NCBI RefSeq assembly: GCF_031143425.1
Contig: NC_090451.1
Coordinates: 349,440,339-349,504,338 of the forward strand
DNA from: Pleurodeles waltl
Lineage: Eukaryota; Chordata; Amphibia; Caudata; Salamandridae
Direction: 5' to 3'
Length of the DNA stretch: 64,000 nucleotides
The notes under the pieces were generated by a model. It made no database searches. It saw only the letters and a list, made by a program, of their open reading frames with translations, and had not been told where the DNA came from. The position numbers and the translations under genes are program-made. This document shows, piece after piece, positions 23,256-34,060 of this stretch (the first letter of the stretch is position 1; each line of letters starts with the position of its first letter).

Positions 23256-23369
23256 TTGTTGGTCTGGAGGACCGTAGAGTAGCGCATACTGGGGGAGGAC
23301 CCCATCCACAAGTTTCTCCAACGCTTCTCCAGTGAAGGCAGGGGCCCTTTCCCCAGGCGCAGCAGCCAT
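23256..23369 (-). CDS. Myb/SANT gene A, exon 1
   Basis: Starts MAAAPGERAP and gives 38 codons, ending in phase 0 at CAACAA before the donor GTGAGT (23,255). It holds the first helix of a Myb/SANT-like (NAIF1-type) DNA-binding domain: FTGEALEKLVDGVLPQYALL then YGPPDQQ. It is followed by an 860-bp intron made mostly of a GC minisatellite. It is divergently arranged with transposase exon 2, with about 460 bp between them. Confidence 0.8.
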
Positions 23370-23832
23370 TGTCCCTTCCAGACCGAGGTCACAGCAACAC
23401 TTGCAGTATAGGTCCTCTCCTGTGAAAGTTCAAGTCGCAAGTGAATAAGTAGATAGAAAATGGCGGTCACGCCCGCGGCGGTGCGTACCGCGGCGGTGCG
23501 TACCGCCACCGCCGGCGCCCTTCGCCATTGGCTCCTGAAACCCATAGGCTTCAATGTTAACCAATGCGGCTTCGCGCCGCGGTCTTCAACCGCCGACCGC
23601 CGCGGTGTGCCACGCCAGCGCATTGACCTCACATCCCATTGTCACACTTCACAGGTCAGGCAGCCGCCATTTCGAGGGTCCACATGGCTCAATTTCAACT
23701 GCGTCACATAGGCCTAGGCCTTGCATAGCCACTCAGACACGCCATTCACTGCATAGAGAATTGTTTACTGTGCAAGCTGTGAGTACGTACCTGTGGGTTG
23801 CTTGACTGTGTGCTCCATGTTGTCCTTCCTAG
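23370..23832. promoter_or_regulatory. GC-rich segment between gene A start and transposase exon 2
   Basis: The part at 23,458-23,620 repeats GCGGCGGTGCGTACCGC-type palindromes and GGCGGT/ACCGCC motifs. The same motifs occur in both Harbinger termini (for example GGCGGTGTGTACCGCC near 27,280). It lies immediately upstream of gene A, so it is a candidate promoter and protein-binding region for that gene. Whether it also acts on the transposase is unknown. No TATA box was identified. Confidence 0.4.
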
Positions 23833-24868
23833 GCACCGTCCGCTGGGTTTGGCGAGGAGACGGATGAATCCTCCCGTGTACAGGCCGCTGGTGGACCTGT
23901 CGACAATGGAAGCACGCCACATTATCCTGACCTACCGGCTTGACCGTGCCACTATACATGAACTGTGTGCCCAGCTGGAGCCCGACCTGATGTCCCCCAT
24001 CCGCCAACCCACAGGGATTCCCCCTCTGGTGCAGGTCCTGTCAGTACTCCATTTCTTGGCAAGTGGGTCATTTCAGACAACAGTGGGAATTGCTTCTGGG
24101 ATGTCTCAGCCCATGTTTTCGAAGGTGTTATCCAGAGTGTTGTCGGCCCTGATGAAATACATGAGGAGCTACATCCTTTTCCCTGAGGTGGGCGAATTGG
24201 CTGCAGTGAAGGGTGATTTCTATGCCCTTGGACATATTCCCAACGTCATTGGTGCCATTGATGGGACCCATGTGGCTTTGGTTCCCCCAAGAGACAGGGA
24301 GCAGGTGTACAGGAACAGAAAAAGTTACCATTCCATGAACATCCAGGTGGTGTGTTTGGCTGACCAGTACATCTCGCATGTAAATGCCAAATTCCCTGGG
24401 TCAGTGCATGACGCCTACATCCTAAGGAATAGCAGCATCCCTTACGTGATGGAACAGCTAGAGAGACACCGTGTATGGCTATTGGGGGACTCTGGGTACC
24501 CCAACCTGTCGTGGCTACTGACCCCAGTAAGGAATCCCCGGACCAGGGCAGAGGAACGGTACAATGAGGCCCATGGGCGTACTAGGAGGGTGATCGAACG
24601 CACCTTCGGCCTCCTAAAGGCCAGGTTTCGGTGCCTGCATATGACAGGTGGATCCCTAATGTACTCACCTAAGAAGGTGTGTCACATCATCGTGGCCTGC
24701 TGCATGCTTCACAACCTGGCTTTGCGCCGCCAGGTGCCTTTCCTGCAGGAGGATGGTCCAGATGGTGGTGTTGTGGCAGCTGTGGAACCTGTGGAGAGTG
24801 AAGAGGAGGAAGACGACGGGGATGAAACAGACAACAGGGACAGAATCATTGCACAGTACTTCCAATAG
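23833..24868 (+). CDS. HARBI1-like DDE transposase, exon 2 (catalytic)
   Basis: Encodes nearly all of the 372-residue transposase that would cut and rejoin element ends in the nucleus. Joined to exon 1, the DDE residues are Asp171 (IDGTH), Asp247 (LLGDSGYP) and Glu283 (VIERTF). PGSVHDAYIL, also conserved in the family, precedes the second Asp. An N-terminal helix-turn-helix-like part (LSVLHFLASGSFQTTVGIA) and the C-terminal HIIVACCMLHNLA are as in HARBI1 (349 residues). The C-terminus is acidic (EEEEDDGDE). There is no frameshift or stop. An internal start at MNPPVYRPL (23,864) could serve if exon 1 is not used. It is convergent with Myb/SANT gene B, about 500 bp away. Confidence 0.9.
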
Positions 24869-25157
24869 GACACAGGTAACAATTCAAACATAATTTTGTA
24901 AATGTAAAATACTCTCCTGCATCTCTGCTGCCTGTCTATTTGCCCCAGTGTATGATGACTGAGTTGTGGCTTTTCCCTCCCTATTTCAGATCTGGTGTCC
25001 CCACTACGAGTCCTGTGCTTCGTTTCCCCATGGACTACAGCTTTGTGGCAGCTGTTTGTTGACTTCACTATGTACAAGGACATATTAGCACTGTCATGTC
25101 AATTACAATATTTTGAATTCACAGCCAGACTCCAGATAGTTTTGTGCAAAATAGGTG

Positions 25158-25163
25158 TTTATT
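25158..25163 (-). terminator. Poly(A) signal for Myb/SANT gene B
   Basis: AATAAA on the minus strand, 214 bp beyond the stop at 25,377. It is the nearest canonical signal. Confidence 0.5.
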
Positions 25164-25376
25164 TCAGTGCTCAAAATGGGATGGGTGGTTTCAAGTGGGT
25201 GGGGGCTATGGTGAAGGAATGTCCATGGCAGAGTCCAGAGTAACAGTCACACAGGTGCATTGTCCATAGGCCTGTGGAGAGATGGAGCATGGGCAGTTCA
25301 AGGATGGACAGGGTGACAATGTGGGACAGTGGGATGACATCAGGTGGTATCCTTTGCTGGCGGGGGTCTTGACATC

Positions 25377-26173
25377 CTACTCTGTCTTCTTGCGAGATCT
25401 CAGGGCCCTCTTGCGGGGTGGTTCTTCTCCTGCAGGAGGTGGGGGTCTGGTGGGCTGCTGTTGTGCGGGGGCCTCCTGTCCACTAGCGCCGGCGGAGGTG
25501 GTTGGCTGTTCTTGGTCCAGGCTAGTGGCAGTGGCCCTTTGTTGTTGTTGAGTGTCCGTCCTGGTGTTGATGAGTTCCTGCAGCAGCCCTACCATGGTAT
25601 CCAGGGTGGAGGTGAGGGCTCTGATGTCCTCCCTGTACCCCCGATAGTGTTCCTCCTGCAGTACCTGGATCTCCTGGAACCTGGCCAGTACCGTCGCCAT
25701 CGTCTCCTGGGAGCGGTTGTATGCTCCCATGATGGTGGTGAGGGCCTCGTGGAGAATGGGTTCCCTGGGCCCGTCCCCCCCCTGTCGCACAGCTGCCCTC
25801 CGAGTTGCCCTGTTTCCCTGGGCCTCTGCCCCCTGGCCGGTGTGCCCACTACCACTGCCCCCAGGTCCCTGTTGTTGTTGGGGTGGTGGGTTATCCTGGG
25901 TGTCCTGTAGTGGTAGACACACCGCAGATTGACGCGCCCTGGAGACAGAGGCATGGGCCCGCTGGGTGGGAGCTGTGCTGGTGTTCCCAGAGGGGTTTGG
26001 GTCTGTAGTGGCCTGTGCCTGTGTGAGGGGAACCGACTGTCCAGAGGTCCCCGATGGTCCGGGCTGGTCATCAGTGTCCAGGTCGACAGAGCTGCTGTCA
26101 TCGCTGACGGCCTCTTGGGTGGGGGGTGTGGAGAATTCTGGGCCCTCCGTGGCGGTGTGTTGGCGGTCGGGTC
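25377..26173 (-). CDS. Myb/SANT gene B, exon 2
   Basis: The acceptor CCCCTGCAG precedes 26,173, and GA completes the glycine codon begun in exon 1. The exon supplies about 264 residues. First comes an acidic, Ser/Thr/Pro/Gln-rich linker. A predicted coiled coil follows (LTTIMGAYNRSQETMATVLA and on through EDIRALTSTLDTMVGLLQEL). The protein ends in a basic tail (PPRKRALRSRKKTE) that should act as a nuclear localisation signal. The stop is at 25,377. The coiled coil may mediate dimerisation or contact with the transposase. The frame is intact. Confidence 0.8.
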
Positions 26174-26208
26174 CTGCAGGGGTATAGAGGTATGGTTATA
26201 GTTTCAAT

Positions 26209-26560
26209 GTGTGCCATATGGGTGTATCTGTGGGTTCCCGTGTCCCCAAGTGCTGGCATTCGTGTGTGGGGGCTTTGGTGAGGGTGGCTTGTGGGGGGGA
26301 TGTGTATATGCATTGGGCATGCTTTGGTGATGGGTGTCCATGCTTAGTGGACGCATGCAGGCCTAGGTTTTGGGATGTGTGGGTTGTGATGGTGAGACAT
26401 TGGCAGGGAATAGGTGTGCTGGGGGTGGGGGTGAGGATGGTGGTGGGGGTGAGGATGGTGGTGGGGGTGAGGGTGGGGGTGAGGATGGGGGTGGGGGTGA
26501 GGGTGGGGTTCGAGGATGGGGGTGAGGGTTGGGGTATGATTTGGCATGCAGGTGGGGGGG
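26209..26560. repeat. GGGTGAGG-type low-complexity tract in gene B intron
   Basis: GT-rich, then short tandem GGTGGGGGTGAGGAT units (about 26,405-26,530). It lies within the intron of Myb/SANT gene B. Confidence 0.7.
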
Positions 26561-26585
26561 AAGCAGTAGTGAAGCTTCAACTTAC

Positions 26586-26964
26586 CAGAATCCATTCCTC
26601 CGCCGACTCCTGCGAGGCCGTCAGGATGCAGGATGTTCAAGACTTCCTCCTCCCATGTTGTAAATTGTGGGGGTTGAGGTGGGGGTCCTCCGCCAGTCTT
26701 CTGCACGGCGATGTTGTGCCTGGATACCATGGAACGCACCTTCCCCCGTAGGTCGTTCCATCGCTTCCTGATGTCTTCCCGATTTCTGGGGTGCTGTCCC
26801 ACAGCGTTGACCCTGTCGACAATCCTCTGCCATAGCTCCGTCCTCTGGGCAATGCTGGTGTATTGGATCTGTGTGCCGAAGAGCTGGGGCTCTACCCGAA
26901 CGATTTCCTCCACCATGACCCTGAGTTCTTCGTCTGAGAAGCGGGGGTGTCTTTGGGGTGCCAT
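26586..26964 (-). CDS. Myb/SANT gene B, exon 1
   Basis: ATG at 26,964 (MAPQRHPRFS). Residues 8-80 form a Myb/SANT-like domain, with Trp45 in TELWQRIVDRV and Trp69 in IRKRWNDLRGKV. It is followed by a proline-rich linker and ends in phase 1 at TTCTG before GTAAG (26,585). The gene starts about 600 bp inside the right terminus and reads inward, so its promoter should lie in the right end. The joined product is 391 residues. It differs from gene A in length, sequence and C-terminus, so the element has two distinct Myb/SANT genes, not a duplicated exon. Confidence 0.85.
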
Positions 26965-27463
26965 GGAGTGGTGTGTATGATGTGTGGGGTGGAGTATGTG
27001 TAGTTAAGTGTGTTGAGTGTGGTGGTGTGTGTTGTTTTGTGTGTGGATATTGTGTGGGTGATGGTGTAGTGTGCCTCTGTGTGATGGTGTTCTGTGATCG
27101 CTGCTGTGTCTCTCAGTGCTTCTTTTTGGATTTTGGTCGAAGGGGTTTGTGGGTGATGTGGGTGTGTGTTTTATATTGTATTGTGTGTGTGGGAGTGGTG
27201 TGTGTATGTGTATCAGGTGTGTGGAATTCAAATCGGCCAATGTGGCTGAGTTTTGTTCGTTTGTGTGTATTCTGACCGCGGCGGTGTGTACCGCCAATGG
27301 AAAACCGCGTTTGAAAGACCGCCGCGTGGATTCGTGGGTCGTAATGGCATGGGCGTATTTCTGTTGGCGTGACGGTGGAGGTTTGGTCACCTCCACTTTT
27401 CCGCCGACCGCTGGTCTGGCGGTCTGTTGTGGCTGTCGGATTTTCGGAGGTTTGGCTGCTGCG

Positions 27464-27476
27464 GGTCAGAATGACC
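27464..27476. promoter_or_regulatory. GGTCAGAATGACC, perfect estrogen-response-element palindrome
   Basis: Matches GGTCAnnnTGACC exactly. It is part of the inner copy of the Harbinger terminal motif. The sequence match is certain; any hormone-receptor binding is untested. Confidence 0.35.
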
Positions 27477-27548
27477 GTGGCGGGTTACCGCGACCGCGGC
27501 GGAATTATGGAGGATTTCTGACCGGCGGTAGGCGCCTTTTACCGCCGA

Positions 27549-27561
27549 GGTCAGAATGACC
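27549..27561. promoter_or_regulatory. Second perfect GGTCAnnnTGACC palindrome, in the terminal repeat
   Basis: GGTCAGAATGACC, three bases from the right end of the element. It is the same motif as at 27,464. The left-end copies keep only one half-site (TGACC). Confidence 0.35.
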
Positions 27562-27567
27562 ACCTTT

Positions 27568-28256
27568 GTTCCTTGTATCTGATGTTCATCAGTGTTCAAT
27601 AACCCAAATTCTGCTTTCCCACGTTTCTTGGGAGCACCTATTTTTCATTGTTTATTGTAGTTTATTTCAGTTTGGTTACCGTTTCATTCGCCCTTGGGTA
27701 CACAATCAGGTTTCATGGCGTCCATTTGTCTCACCAGGTGTGTCTGCACTATGTGACAATATGTATAGTTATTTATGGGGGCAAGGGGAACAGGTGATTT
27801 TCCAGATGGCAGACAACAGTCTGAGAGAGAAAGGCAGAAACCGCCATTGTGTAACTTCAATCCTCTGCAGCTCCAATGTTCAAAACAAGCAAACAAACAA
27901 GCAGAAAGTCCCTTGGGGAGCTTTGAGATTAAGATGGGACACAGCTGCACCGGGGCCACCCTCACCGGAATATCAGCCACCCTCACCCTATCAGCTCTGC
28001 TGATAGAACCCATCGCAGCCTCCGCCCACTAATGAGACTTGAGAGCAGCGAAAGGAGTTGCTGCTAACACCAGGTGGCACAAGTTCACCCCGCTACCTCT
28101 GTGGCAAACCAGGCTGTTGTCACTGAATTAACTTTTTGGCCTTCACTGCTTTCATGGTGGCCAGAGGCTCCACAGACTTCCTAGACCACTGAGGCAGGGC
28201 CACCGACCAGGACCTCTGTCATCTTGAGCGTGGGTGTGACGATCATTACATTTCAG
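27568..28256. other. No gene recognised
   Basis: The right flank of the Harbinger insertion. Nothing coding or clearly repetitive was identified. Confidence 0.5.
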
Positions 28257-28887
28257 TTCAGTTTATTGTTTCAGTTAGTGAAATCCATAACAATTGTACA
28301 CTCATCACATTCCATGAATATATTTTGCTAAAATTAAAAGATACACCTCATGAATCACTAGATATACATCCATAGAACCAAAAGGAGGTAAGTAAAGCTT
28401 TTCATTTCTCTATGTCGTTAAAGCGTGCTGTGCACTACGAATGACTTTGTTAAAGCTGCACAATTAGATTTACAATTTTTAAACGCACCAAGATCATCCA
28501 TTCCAATCCCATTTCAAACACTTGCGCTGCCTGCAGCAAGAAACCTCCTGGGCACAGATGGCCTAAAGTGCAAGTGCAGAACTATAATAACATCACATTC
28601 ATTAAAACCCTGGAATTTGAATCAGCTCAAAAAGTGCTTGTGCTATGCTTGCGTACCCAGCCACGATGGTACCTCGTTGGACGTAAGCCTAAAGTGCTCT
28701 GAACTGCTAACTACCTTGTAAAAGCTGCACAATTAGATTTACCTTTTTTGAGTGCTCCAAGACCATCCATTCCAATCCTGTGTCAAACACTGGGGTGCCC
28801 AGCATCAATGGCCTACAGTGCGATCGCAGAATAATAACAACACCACATTCATATAAACCCCTAGACTTTAAAAACAGCCCAAATTGT

Positions 28888-31246
28888 TTATGCTACGCTT
28901 GTACGCCCAACAACAGTAATGCCTCCTTGGTACGGATGCCTAAATGCAGGTGGAATATCATTAATTCGTGGCGAGAGTGGTATAGAAAGATAGGCAGCCG
29001 GAGCCGGATTGATATAATACTTCATGACCATCCATGCGTGGGAGCGGGCGCTAAACATAGTTTTATCTTCAGCAAAAGACAACAGCTTGATGGCCTTGTT
29101 GGCACTCCTCTTGAATGAGTCATATAAGGGCGCTGCATCCCACAGCTCCTTTAGATGCAATTGACTGATGGAGGACCATAAATATTTATTGTAGGATTAC
29201 TGTCGGTCTTTACTGCCACAACTTTTGAAGCCAGAGCTTGCCGCATTAGGCCAAATTCCGAGCAGAGTTGCACAGGAGAGGCCTATTGTGGTAATTTAAA
29301 CACTCGCCTACAGACATTGAGCTGGATTGTGTCTATAAGTGATGCTTCTAAGCTGTGCATCGCCACTCTGGCATAGATGATTGAGGGGAGCAGCCTAGAG
29401 GAGATTTCTGTTAGCAGCAGCTGAAACAGGGAACTATCGTACTGTTTTGCCAAAAGGGTGAAAGCTTAAATGAGAGCTGCAGCTTTTTTCTCACCGTGTT
29501 GTTTCTGCTGAAGGAAGGTACCTCAAGCATCTAAGTATATCCCCAGATATTTATAATATAACACCAACTCCAGCAAAACGTTGTTTAAGGCCATCCTAAT
29601 AGGCTGCATCTGCAGTGAGCTGATCAACATTATTTGACATTTTGCCACATTCATTTTTTGTTGGTTGGAGTTGACATAAAAAGCCATTATATTTAGAGAT
29701 CTTTGGAGGCCCACCTTCATATGACTGAACAAGACCAGATCGTCCGTATACAGTAGATGGGTTAGTGGAAGCACTCCCAGGCGGGGTGCATCTCAGACCA
29801 AAAGACTGCTTTCTCCTTAAAAATGGCTTGTGGTAAGCCGTTTGGGCAAGGAACCCCTTCCTGGCGGGCCTTTCTGAGAACTTTGTGTATGGTAACAGGA
29901 GTTAGACTGGTGTCACTGGTCTCTTCACCATCAACTGGAATTCGGGATGTTTTTCCCAGAGTTACTGGTCGCGATGTTGCTGGAATACTGATTTCACTGG
30001 TTTGATGACTTATCGAAAAGGTAGCCTTGAGGTAATTCGCCCAGTCTTTCTCTGTATTATTTGAATTATTAATCGGGGTTCCCCTGACACTCAGGTGATT
30101 AATAATTTCCCAGAATTTCCTGGGGGTTTTCCCCTTAGCGCCGTATATTGTCTTTGACCAGAAGAGTCCTTTTCCTTCAGTTTTTTCCTTCGATATTTGC
30201 CTTTTATATTCTTTTTTGGAACTCTTCAAAAGCTCCCAAAGGTGAAGACTGCCTGGACTTTCATTCAGACACCTTGTCAACCTCTTTTGGCCCTTTTTTG
30301 AGAGATTTACTTAATTTTGAAAGACAAACAGGGCCAACTTAACTGAAATTATTGAGAGGCCGGGATGATATTGGCTTAGAATTAAGATCTAAAAATTTCT
30401 TTCCAAACAATTCTCAGGCTTCCAACACATGGGGTTTGGTGTTTAAACTTTCCAACATGATCAGTCTAGCAGACAATGCAAAATCTGCTATTGTTTCCAA
30501 TGACCATCGTAGTCGCTTTAGATTTGTTGATTCAATAACACCCACCTGTGCCGGACCTTGAGTATGTACTGGCAGGGAAAACCCCAAAGTTAGTATTTGA
30601 GATGAATGATTGCTGCAAGTGCTATATTTTATTTCGAATTGCCATACCAGAGGAATCTGAGGTAAGATGACTAGAGTATAATCAATGATGGACTGGGACT
30701 TAGGACCATGGCATGTGTAGCTTGGATAGGAGTCACCTGAAAATCTCCCATTTACGACTTGCAGTCTTAAATTTTCCAATGAAGTTACTAGCTGCTCCCC
30801 TGGCCGGTCACGCCGTTTAACATTCACTGTCACCTGTGTCGGGACATTCCAACATGAATTATCAGTGTTAAGTATTTCATCATCCTCTTGTGTATTGATT
30901 GAATATGAGTTAAAATAACCAGTCAGAATGATATCCCCATACTCACCAGTAACCTTTCTATTGCCATCTTCTTACGAAGAGAACTAGGATGAATATATGA
31001 ATTAACCAACAGCAGCGGTGGTCTGTCAGTTGAGGCCCAGTTACTTAGTTTTACTAGTTGGAAGTCCGAGTCCACCTGCGGAAGCTCCTCCGTGGCTATA
31101 TTTAGGTGTAATGAGAAGTAGACCGCTAGTCCTCCACGAGGTTTGCCATGTTGCTTGTGCTTGACTGCCTTGATTTGATAACACGTGAAACAAATCAACG
31201 GGACATCCTGCTGTGACCAAGTTTCCTGAAGAGCGATTATATCCAT
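28888..31246 (-). pseudogene. LINE ORF2 fragments (endonuclease and RT)
   Basis: MDIIALQETWSQQDVP and GGLAVYFSLHLNIA belong to an APE endonuclease. IIDYTLV and the CSNHS segment near 30,550 are its end, with SNH where SDH is expected. THLLYTDDLVLFSHMKVGLQ at 29,774-29,700 is RT motif C in the form YTDD. The segments are in different frames and part of the RT core is missing. Confidence 0.65.
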
Positions 31247-31349
31247 ATGTTGCCAACCTTTGGGTGGAATACCATTTTCCAGTAATGATTTTGTACTAGC
31301 AACATTCCAAGATAAGAGCCTTAGGAATTCCTGTTTAGGGCAAGCCTTG

Positions 31350-34058
31350 TATGAGGACTCTGTTCATACATTATGTGGGCCATTCAAGGCCTGAGGAAGC
31401 CAGTCCTATGAAGAGTCAGCAGTACTTTGTGCAATTGATTTACACTTTCATTTCCTGGCAGGTTGGGAGAGGTGACTAGCAAGCCCCTTAAGACTGATCT
31501 GACCAGCTTACCTGATAATGGGGACGATGTGTGACTTGAAAGCGGGAGCGGGTACCTGGACGGCTTAGGTCTACTTATGGCTATCCCCCAAGCCTCAAAG
31601 AATAAGGCAGAAGACAAGATTGAATCTACTATTTCTGCTGATTTGCTTGTTGTTAAAGTAATTTCTGTTGATTACTACCAATGGCTCGTAGGAATTCAAC
31701 CGCTATTAATTCCCCTGAAGCCAGACTTTTAAGCTCTGGGATTTCTTTTAGAAATCTCAAAATATTATCTTTGGTGAGGAAATTATGACACCCCTGCGAG
31801 GTATATTGTGGCTGAAACAATAATTTAGAAAAAGAGCCTTTGTATCTTAAACACAGGAATTGCCACTCCATGAGATTTTGGACATTAATCTTACACAATG
31901 GATTTTGACCGGGAGGGTTGTAAGGGCATGTTAATTCTATATGAGATTCTTGTTGGAGCTCACCTAGAGCTGATTTTAAAAAGTTTATATTTTCTTGGTT
32001 GGTACTTTAGGTACAGTTGACTCCAGGGTTACCTCTACGGCCGGCTTGACCAAAACAGTGTGTCCATGGCTACCTGCATTAACTACTAACAGTCTGTGTG
32101 GGGCATTTGCTTGTTCTAATTTCTCGTTATTAATGCATGATGCACCACCATTTTAAGTTGAAGACCTTCGAGCTATTTCTGCCAAGGAGGAAGTAACTGT
32201 TCTCATTCTTATTGTTTGTTGATAAGAGGGGTTATCTTGATTCCAGCTCCTGTGTTCTCCAATTGAATTTACTCCTTGTGACTCCGATCGAGAGACTCGC
32301 GTTTGGGTCTTAATGTTTCATAACCTTTGATTCTGTTGGGGATTTAATTCACTTAAGGTCTGGGGATGACTTACATCCTGCCTGGCCTTCTGGATTTGAT
32401 GCTGTGCTGTGACATAGGAATCAGGCTGTGATACGACAGCCAACATTGAAGCAGCAAAAGATGTTTCTGCCAAGTCTGAGGCACTATAAGGCGCAGCATC
32501 CTTTTTAACGTTCTTGGTGTCATGCTTCCCAGCTAACTTGATAAATATTGGGTAGTTTGTTCCTGCTTTTTCATTGTGTTCTGTCTGCTCTTTCTGGCCT
32601 TACTCACACATTTATGTTGCCTTTTTGTTAATTTCGGAGTAGATGGCATATTGCTCACTAAGTTTGATGCATCAAATAGGATTTCCTTAGCTCGTTGCTG
32701 GTGGACTGGCTTGATCTGATCCATACAGCTTAATACGTCACACAACACCTCAGATTGTGTCTCATCCCCACCTGACTTGTGACAAGAAATGGTGACTTGT
32801 GGCCTCAAGTTGAATTTGTTTTTGCTGACAGGCTGTATGAATTTTAGGATACTTAACAAGAGTTCCATAAAATGGAAAGCTTATCAATGATGGGGCCACA
32901 GGAGCATTGCACCAAAGCCGGCATGTGAACTGCTTGGGCCCTTACAATCAGTGAGGTAATGTCTCCATTCTTTGATTAGTGACTGCAGTGTGTTCGGCCA
33001 TTAGATTCATGATGTCTATCTGTGTTTCCAGCTTATCAGACTGGAAGTTCAGGACTTCAACAGATGATTGTCATGTTGTTATTAAACTGTCCCACTAATA
33101 CAGAGTGCTGGATATTTAATTGAATGCTTGATTGGGAGCCTTTGCATTGGTTGTTTTAATATGCCGTAAAGGGGAGGAGGTTTGCCTAAGGTTGTATTGG
33201 CACACATCTTCTGAATCCAGCCTCACTGGCAGCTGCATTGGAGAACACACAGAAAGAGCTTCTCTTAAGTGAGGGTCCTCCACTGGCCGTGGCTGGGACA
33301 TCCTTTTTGTCCTCATTCTCTTGTGCTTTGTACTGAGTCACATCTGCTTTGCAACTGTGATGCTGGTATATCACCTAATGCCAAACCTCCCAATTGTGCG
33401 GGGGACTTGGGTGTTTCAGAGCCCTCAATATTGATTGTTTTGACTTCCAATGCTTGAATCAGGTCAGCATTGCTTGAGATCGAAAGTGAGCAAGACCATG
33501 ATGCGTCCATGTGAGGTTCATGCCTCGGACTAGGCGCAGGAGGGTGGTGAATGGTGGTAGACTCTGAAGCAGGACCAAGAACTGGAAGAGGGCCAGCAGT
33601 GTCTTTGCTCAATGTTGAAGATGGCCCATGAACTTGTACAACAACTTCTAGAGAATTTTTGTAGGTACGTCATTGGCAATGTGTGCTAAGGTACCAGGAA
33701 GAGGATGATGTTGTGATGTAAGCTCCAGTTTTGCTACAGAGGGATTTCTAGTTGTCAGTACTGATTGGGCCACATGACTTGTGCTCTTTACGGCCACTAT
33801 ACTGTCCATTTTAAAAGGAGTGATGGGTCAGGGGAGGCCCGAGCCATCACCTGGTATTGCATATATTACAGCCATTGGTTCATTCAAAAAGGAAAAGATT
33901 AACTTTCCAAAGTGCAAAGGTGCCATCCTCGGTGAAGGAACCTCCACCAGGCTGCTATTATTGAATTTTACTTGTTTGCTGGCTATGGGTAAATGCTTCA
34001 GAGGTGGTCTCTTATGCACTTTGTTTGGCACTGGATGCTGGGATTTTCCAGATCTCAT
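31350..34058 (-). pseudogene. Decayed LINE ORF1
   Basis: A series of minus-strand open pieces (34,058-33,828; 33,612-33,116; 32,868-32,533; 31,898-31,384). They are basic at the start and Ser/Pro-rich later, lying directly before the endonuclease as ORF1 should. Sequence similarity to the other ORF1 is weak by eye, so the call rests on position. Confidence 0.4.
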
Positions 34059-34060
34059 TT

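Larger units (their letters stand above)
14327..27564 (+). mobile_element. 13.2 kb Harbinger DNA transposon with transposase and two Myb/SANT genes
   Basis: The termini are inverted: the left starts GGCCCTCATTCTGACC and the right, reverse complemented, starts GGTGGTCATTCTGACC. 19 of the first 24 positions agree. A TTT trinucleotide flanks both ends (14,324-14,326 and 27,565-27,567), the 3-bp length expected of Harbinger duplications. The element encodes a HARBI1-like DDE transposase (+, exons 14,655-14,737 and 23,833-24,868), Myb/SANT gene A (-, 23,369-20,106) and Myb/SANT gene B (-, 26,964-25,377). All frames are intact across predicted splices. At 13,238 bp it is far larger than a typical Harbinger element of a few kb, because of minisatellite growth in introns. 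It may be autonomous. Confidence 0.85.
27270..27564 (-). repeat. Right Harbinger terminus and subterminal region
   Basis: Ends in the inverted match of the left terminus. A second copy of the GGTCATTCTGACC motif lies 85 bp inside. The subterminal part is full of GGCGG/CCGCC palindromes, such as GCGGCGGTGTGTACCGCC at about 27,279. It probably contains the promoter of gene B. Confidence 0.75.
28257..34060 (-). mobile_element. Second APE-type LINE, older, nearly full length
   Basis: A minus-strand element with the same plan as the LINE at 3.9-10.6 kb but more decayed. The ORF1-like start is at about 34,058 (MRSGKSQHPV). ORF1 fragments follow to 31,350, then endonuclease fragments (31,246-30,414), an RT N-terminal part (30,280-29,762), an RT fragment with TDDL (29,774-29,523) and a C-terminal part (29,160-28,888). 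The 3' end at about 28,257 follows an AATAAA (minus strand). Many stops and deletions are present. Confidence 0.65.

Noticed and set aside
22111..23369. Long proline-rich and glycine-rich open frames on both strands
   Set aside because: They run through the GC minisatellite and exist in several frames at once. Only the short gene A exons flanking the array have domain and splice support.
14324..27567. TTT flanks taken as a certain target-site duplication
   Set aside because: Three T's can match by chance and the canonical Harbinger site is TWA. The element limits rest mainly on the inverted termini.
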